DNA of 10,080 bases from Candidatus Zipacnadia bacterium (GTDB lineage Bacteria; Armatimonadota; Zipacnadia; Zipacnadales; Zipacnadaceae). Below, one piece after another: positions 7,204 through 10,080 of this stretch. The stretch's first letter is position 1, and the number at the start of each line of letters is the position of its first letter. The notes beneath the pieces were generated by a model that saw nothing but the letters and a program-made list of their open reading frames with translations, did not search any database and was not told the origin of the DNA. The stretch is taken from the NCBI GenBank assembly GCA_029821255.1, contig JALGTS010000016.1:5335-15414 (forward strand), read 5' to 3'. A program made the translations under genes and the position numbers.

Positions 7204-8358
7204 CTAACTCCAATGCCACTCAATTGACTCGGTAGGACCACCTACCCATTCAATCTGGCCGGTGCCGGCCTGCAGATCACCGCTGAAGGTAGCCAGCAGT
7301 TCTCCTGCGGCGTCGCGCACCTCGCCGCTGACCTGCCAGTCTTCGACGACAATTGTTGCGGTCATACCGTTGCTCAGATCAATCTCCTGCGACACCGCGA
7401 ACCACTCGATCTGCTGGTTGGAGTCAAAGCCGCCGGACAGCAGGCCGTCGTGGTGCGCCCACAAGAAGCCCTCGCCGGCCAGAACGCCGAAGTAATAGTC
7501 AAGGTCAGCTTCAAAGGTAAAAGCATAGTCCTCACCGATCGTGCCGCTGACCGCATGGGTTCCCTCAATCTTGTTCTTAACCATCCACTGCTCCGCCTCG
7601 TAAATAGCGAACTCATCGCTCATATCCCATGTGCCGCTGAAATCCGTCCACACATCGCCCTCACGGTTAACGGTGAGGCTGATGTAGTCGTCCAGATAAG
7701 CTCTACCGTTGTAGTCAGTGCACGCCGCGGCTACTTCGTCGTCCCACTCCTGGATACCGACCGTGCAACTGATATAACCATCACCGGTGATGGTGGCATG
7801 GGCTGCAGTGAGGCCAATACTACCACGGATCTCGATCTCTGCATCAGTATCAGGCCCTTCGCCGTGAATAGACCCGTTGATAGTGTTGAAATTGATCACC
7901 ACACTGCCCGTCCAGTGAATATCATCAATCTGCCAGTCTATCTCGTGGGTCTCGGCGGGCCGGACTTCACCCTCTGACTGAGGCATCTGTTCGGCAAGGT
8001 ACATAGCGAAATCAGCCAGCACCGTCACGGTCGTAGCAGGTGCATCATTGGCAGCGCTATTTGCCATCACCCCGGCTTCCTGCAAGATGCGCCTGGCCAG
8101 TGCAGCCAGTGCGTCAATGTTGGCGTTGGAAATCATCCAGGGATTGGCTTCGGAGATGCCGCCTATCTGCTGAATGGCGGTAGTTGCCTGGTCGGCAGCA
8201 AAGCTCGCCTGCTCGGTTTCGTCGGCCACTTCCGGCGGTGGGGTGTAAGCCGGCCAGCTCGTCCCCGGGGCACCGTCTCCCCCACCTCCACAACCGTTAA
8301 CAACGATTATTAAGACAGCGACAAAGGCTATTATAGCTGCTTTTATCAGATGCTTCAC
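7204..8358 (-). CDS. Unrecognised lipoprotein, beta-rich, 384 aa
   Basis: A lysine-bearing start (MKHLIK), a hydrophobic stretch (residues 7-20) and a lipobox V-N-G-C23 show a signal-peptidase-II lipoprotein; a GGGG linker follows the cysteine. Residues about 45-130 are alanine-rich and probably helical (FAADQATTAIQQIGG, IDALAALARRILQEAG). From about 140 to the end the protein is acidic and shows repeated alternating strands (GSVVINFNTINGSIHGEG, GEGFLWAHHDGLLSGGF, ATIVVEDWQVSGEV), suggesting a beta-sandwich or beta-roll. I recognise no catalytic motif and no named family. GTG at 8358 has AGGAGG (8368-8373) 9 nt upstream, which fixes the start. It is codirectional with the polysaccharide cluster but separated from it by the inverted repeat and the cluster promoter, so probably a separate unit. 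Confidence 0.88.
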   Translation of the reverse strand: MKHLIKAAIIAFVAVLIIVVNGCGGGGDGAPGTSWPAYTPPPEVADETEQASFAADQATTAIQQIGGISEANPWMISNANIDALAALARRILQEAGVMANSAANDAPATTVTVLADFAMYLAEQMPQSEGEVRPAETHEIDWQIDDIHWTGSVVINFNTINGSIHGEGPDTDAEIEIRGSIGLTAAHATITGDGYISCTVGIQEWDDEVAAACTDYNGRAYLDDYISLTVNREGDVWTDFSGTWDMSDEFAIYEAEQWMVKNKIEGTHAVSGTIGEDYAFTFEADLDYYFGVLAGEGFLWAHHDGLLSGGFDSNQQIEWFAVSQEIDLSNGMTATIVVEDWQVSGEVRDAAGELLATFSGDLQAGTGQIEWVGGPTESIEWHWS

Positions 8359-8412
8359 AGCAATTCTCCTCCTACGGTCGGCTTATCAGTTTTAACTTAT
8401 GCTCCTTCAACA

Positions 8413-8418
8413 ATTATA
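8413..8418 (-). promoter_or_regulatory. Possible -10 box for the lipoprotein gene
   Basis: A perfect TATAAT on the minus strand lies 55 nt before the GTG start of the lipoprotein gene. No good -35 box stands at normal spacing (TTGGCA is too close), so only the -10 element is supported. Confidence 0.35.
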
Positions 8419-8476
8419 CCCAAAGTGCCAATTGTCTATTCCCCACGCAACTGCGCCGCAGGCGGCCAGCTATCAC

Positions 8477-8506
8477 TTGACTGTTACCAGCAGTCCCTGC
8501 TATAGT
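8477..8506 (+). promoter_or_regulatory. Sigma70-type promoter of the two small plus-strand genes
   Basis: TTGACT (8477-8482), an 18-nt spacer and TATAGT (8501-8506) predict a start near 8513, about 80 nt before the membrane-protein gene. It lies in the divergent region shared with the lipoprotein gene. Confidence 0.5.
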
Positions 8507-8594
8507 TAGTAAGAGAAGGTGGCCGTGCAACACAACACGTAGAGCCGCAATCATTTGCTACTTGAGCAGATTGTGTCGGGAGATGAACGAATTG

Positions 8595-8855
8595 ATGCAG
8601 CTATTATGGGGTGCTATCGGAGCAGTGATCGGCTTTGCGGCGGGAATATTAGGCTATTTTGCTATCTACAAAATCTTCTCTGAACAATTAGATCAACTGC
8701 CCACATTGACACTGGTGGTGGTATTCGTGCTCGCTGGTGGCGGCATGATGGGAGGCGGCTGGCTGGCCCTGTATCTGGCTACGCGGCGTGACATTGCGCG
8801 ACGTGAGAAGGCCCGCGCAGAACGCAAGAAATTCGGCGCCAAACGGCGGCAATAG
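8595..8855 (+). CDS. Small two-helix membrane protein with basic tail
   Basis: The protein has 86 aa from ATG 8595, or up to 97 aa from TTG 8562. Two hydrophobic helices are clear: LLWGAIGAVIGFAAGILGYFAIY, with glycines spaced for helix packing, and LTLVVVFVLAGGGMMGGGWLALYLA. A strongly basic tail follows (TRRDIARREKARAERKK to the end). By the positive-inside rule both ends should face the cytoplasm. I recognise no named family. Start choice: GGGAG (8578-8582) is 9 nt from TTG 8592 and 12 nt from ATG 8595; ATG 8583 directly abuts that site and is unlikely. The next gene starts 36 nt after the stop, so the two probably form an operon. The function is unknown. Confidence 0.72.
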   Translation: MQLLWGAIGAVIGFAAGILGYFAIYKIFSEQLDQLPTLTLVVVFVLAGGGMMGGGWLALYLATRRDIARREKARAERKKFGAKRRQ

Positions 8856-8891
8856 GACTATACTATTCCAACGGAGAGAAGGTGATCGGTT

Positions 8892-9161
8892 ATGAGTAGC
8901 GAGCAGATGACAGGTGAAGAGCTGATTGGGGAAGTTACCCACTATTTCGGCCATGTGCCGGCGGCGGTACTGAAGTTACACACTCAGCTAAACCTGGGTG
9001 AAACCATCCACATCAAGGGTAACACTACTGATCTGGTCCAGAAGGTCGAATCAATGCAGATTGACCACGCCGACGTTCAACAGGCCGGGCCTGGCGAGGA
9101 CGTAGCCATCCTGGTCAGCGATCGCGTCCGCGTGGGCGACCAGGTCTATCGACTTCAGTAG
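8892..9161 (+). CDS. Translation elongation factor-like small protein (EF-Tu domain 2 fold)
   Basis: An 89-aa protein with the pattern of the stand-alone EF-Tu domain-2-like family: IGEVTHYFGHV at the front, LNLGETIHIKGNTTDLVQKVESMQIDH in the middle, then PGEDVAILVSDRVRVGDQVYRL. In EF-Tu this beta-barrel contacts the aminoacyl end of tRNA. The free-standing version has no GTPase domain, and its job is not established as far as I know, so a ribosome or RNA role is only an inference from the fold. The ATG has AAGGTGA (8879-8885) 6 nt upstream. It follows the membrane-protein gene by 36 nt and precedes ssrA by 143 nt on the same strand. Its length is near the usual size for the family, so it looks intact. 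Confidence 0.88.
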   Translation: MSSEQMTGEELIGEVTHYFGHVPAAVLKLHTQLNLGETIHIKGNTTDLVQKVESMQIDHADVQQAGPGEDVAILVSDRVRVGDQVYRLQ

Positions 9162-9304
9162 CTAATGGGTGGTATGGCCCTCCTGCTACGCAGCTCCCGG
9201 CAGACGCTTTTGTACCTCAGTAAACAGGCGAACATAATGGGGCTTATGGTTGTCTAACCTTATTGAAAGCAGTTAAATGGGGTATAATAAGTATAGGTAG
9301 CAAT
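9162..9304. other. Intergenic region before ssrA
   Basis: No gene is seen here. The strongest signal is a TATAAT at 9283-9288, 17 nt before the tmRNA 5' end, which is about right for its -10 box. The nearest -35-like hexamer, TTGAAA (9263-9268), is only 14 nt from it, so the -35 element is uncertain. Confidence 0.5.
9283..9288 (+). promoter_or_regulatory. -10 box of ssrA
   Basis: A perfect TATAAT follows a GGGG run. The start would lie near 9295-9300, a few bases before the mature 5' end at 9305, so only a short leader would need removal. No -35 box is found at standard spacing. Confidence 0.5.
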
Positions 9305-9656
9305 GGGGGCGAACTGGATTCGACGGGGAGGCTGCGAGTTAAGGCTGCAGGCCGAGATCTCCGCTGTCTCGTAAAACGCGGAAAACCAATAAATGCCAAC
9401 ACCATGGCACTCGCTGCTTAACGAAAGCAGCACGTCCCCTTGGCTCTGCTAATCGGGTTGAGGGCCGACGTCATAGAGATTAGCTACTCGCCGGGCGCTG
9501 CTGGGCCACTCGGCGAGGAAACCCGAGTCTCAGCTAGCTTCCGGGTTCAGCCGGGTATGTGGGCTTATCGGAAGCGAAACTAATACACATACTAAGCCTG
9601 TAGATGCTTTAGCAGCACCTCTTCGGACGCGGGTTCAATTCCCGCCGCCTCCACCA
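9305..9656 (+). ncRNA. ssrA: Transfer-messenger RNA (tmRNA)
   Basis: tmRNA rescues ribosomes stalled on broken mRNAs and adds a degradation tag. The 5' GGGGGCG (9305-9311) pairs with CGCCTCC (9646-9652) through one G-U pair to form the acceptor stem, followed by A9653 and an encoded CCA (9654-9656). The hallmark 5' segment GGATTCGACGGG is present, and the T-arm is GCGGG-TTCAATT-CCCGC (9629-9645). Pseudoknot 1 is visible as interleaved stems 9353-9357 with 9367-9371 and 9360-9364 with 9378-9382. Further stems include 9448-9454 with 9478-9484, 9487-9493 with 9511-9517, and 9537-9542 with 9570-9575. The tag frame starts at GCC 9395 and reads ANTMALAA then TAA, with the stop in the loop of a GCTGCT/AGCAGC hairpin. 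It is a one-piece, not permuted, tmRNA. Confidence 0.97.
9395..9421 (+). other. tmRNA tag-peptide reading frame (ANTMALAA)
   Basis: GCC AAC ACC ATG GCA CTC GCT GCT TAA. The ALAA end is the standard signal for ClpXP-type proteases, and ANT at the front is common in tags. At eight residues it is at the short end for bacterial tags. The resume codon is inferred from the usual placement just 3' of pseudoknot 1. Confidence 0.85.
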
Positions 9657-9664
9657 TTCGATGC

Positions 9665-9678
9665 GCCCCTTTCGGGGC
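9665..9678 (+). terminator. Candidate hairpin terminator behind ssrA
   Basis: GCCCC-TTTC-GGGGC forms a compact GC stem 9 nt after the encoded CCA. The following bases (TTGCTC) lack a clean T-run. An overlapping alternative hairpin (9677-9695, GGCTTGC/GCGAGCC with one G-U pair) is followed by ATTCTTGT. One of the two probably ends or trims the tmRNA precursor. Confidence 0.5.
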
Positions 9679-9745
9679 TTGCTCATGGCGAGCCATTCTT
9701 GTCGTCTGACTCATCCCATTATGCACGTAGCGCGTCAAATGGTGT

Positions 9746-9782
9746 CCTGAGCCTGCCGAAGGGCCTGAGCTTGTCGAATGGG
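9746..9782 (+). repeat. Two tandem copies of a dispersed CCTGAGC-TTGTCGAA-type repeat
   Basis: Unit 1 (9746-9763) reads CCTGAGCCTGCCGAAGGG and unit 2 (9764-9782) reads CCTGAGCTTGTCGAATGGG, four or five differences apart. A partial third copy (CCGAAGGGCGAA, 9783-9794) follows. Short repeats with this core are scattered between genes in many environmental bacterial genomes; I cannot test copy number from one window. The partial third copy supplies the Shine-Dalgarno-like GAAGGG for the next gene. Confidence 0.75.
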
Positions 9783-9798
9783 CCGAAGGGCGAACACG

Positions 9799-10080
9799 AT
9801 GGGCAAGCTCTTCTACGTGTACATCCTGCGCTGCTCCGACGGTTCTTACTATGTCGGCTCTACTGACGATGTTCAGCAACGGATTGCGGCACACAACGCT
9901 GGCCGAGGCCCAAGCTATACCTCAAGGCGACGTCCGGTGCGGTTGATCTACTCAGAAAGCTACGACAACAAGAGTTCGGCCGTCCGACGTGAACGCCAGG
10001 TCAAGAGATGGAGTCGTGCGAAGAAGGAAGCTCTTATATCAGGCAATGTCGAGGACCTGAAGCGACTGAGTAAACATCGG
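9799..10080 (+). CDS. GIY-YIG nuclease family protein (YhbQ/UPF0213-like), 3' end beyond the window
   Basis: 94 codons are visible, with no stop before the edge. The GIY-YIG core is plain: F5-Y-V-Y8-I-L-R-C, then SYY18-V-G20-S-T, R28 of QQRIAAH, and E65 in VRRERQVKRWSRAKKEALI. These correspond to the two tyrosines, the arginine and the metal-binding glutamate of the active site. The spacing RGPSYTSRRRPVRLIYSE is typical of the small single-domain subfamily of about 90-100 aa, so only a few residues should be missing. Members are single-domain nucleases; their cell role is poorly defined (DNA repair or processing has been proposed). ATG 9799 has GAAGGG (9785-9790) 8 nt upstream; an in-frame ATG at 9778, inside the repeat, is an alternative that adds seven residues. 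It follows ssrA by 142 nt. Confidence 0.9.
   Translation, partial: MGKLFYVYILRCSDGSYYVGSTDDVQQRIAAHNAGRGPSYTSRRRPVRLIYSESYDNKSSAVRRERQVKRWSRAKKEALISGNVEDLKRLSKHR

Noticed and set aside
7450..7977. Plus-strand ORF of 175 codons opposite the lipoprotein gene
   Set aside because: It has no signal, domain or ribosome site, while the minus strand carries a complete lipoprotein with lipobox and Shine-Dalgarno.
9592..9894. Minus-strand ORF of 100 codons containing VEAAGIEPAS
   Set aside because: It runs antisense to the tmRNA 3' end; the VEAAGIEPAS peptide is the antisense translation of the T-arm/acceptor region (GGTGGAGGCGGCGGGAATT) and is a common annotation artefact.
9305..10080. tmRNA 3' end as an attachment site of an integrated island
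   Set aside because: The 3' end is intact, but no integrase and no second copy of the tmRNA end is present within the window; the glycan cluster lies on the other side of the gene.
1..10080. CRISPR array, transposon, toxin-antitoxin or phage module
   Set aside because: No regularly spaced repeats, transposase, integrase or paired small toxin-like genes are visible on either strand.

Overview
The window looks like a bacterial chromosome segment of moderately high GC from a diderm, probably environmental lineage. The evidence is a lipobox followed by a glycine run, large secreted or cytoplasmic polysaccharide-degrading enzymes, frequent GTG/TTG starts and a one-piece tmRNA. The combination of a GH106-like enzyme, a DUF4838 protein and a PcRGLX/YetA-like lyase is typical of plant-polysaccharide degraders such as Armatimonadota, Planctomycetota/Lentisphaerota relatives or Chloroflexota. 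I lean weakly to Armatimonadota or Chloroflexota; the sequence alone does not settle it.

Left part (1-7044, all minus strand): a carbohydrate-catabolism cluster. In transcription order it holds a GH106-like alpha-L-rhamnosidase-type glycosidase without signal peptide (about 1070 aa), a secreted DUF4838 protein with an alpha-glucuronidase-N-like front domain (618 aa), and an exo-rhamnogalacturonan-lyase-like protein (PcRGLX family) that runs off the left edge. Together they suggest breakdown of the rhamnose/galacturonate backbone of rhamnogalacturonan I or a similar rhamnose-containing glycan. The lyase gene carries an in-frame TAA after codon 96, and the same frame is then open for 356 codons to the window edge. 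It is therefore a recent pseudogene, or a sequencing error, rather than two genes. A good sigma70-type promoter (TTGACA, 17 nt, TAGCAT) precedes the cluster, with a perfect 12-bp inverted repeat just upstream of it.

Middle (7204-8358, minus): an unrecognised 384-aa lipoprotein, whose 3' end faces the inverted repeat.

Right part (plus strand): a divergent promoter region, then a small two-helix membrane protein and, 36 nt on, an EF-Tu domain-2-like small protein. These are followed by ssrA (tmRNA, 9305-9656, encoded CCA, tag ANTMALAA), a short tandem repeat of a dispersed CCTGAGC-type element, and a GIY-YIG (YhbQ/UPF0213-like) nuclease gene cut by the right edge.

I see no CRISPR array, transposase, integrase, phage gene or obvious new defence system. 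The points most worth checking are the interrupted lyase, the substrate of the DUF4838 protein in this context, the inverted repeat upstream of the cluster promoter, and the conserved-looking pair of small genes before ssrA.
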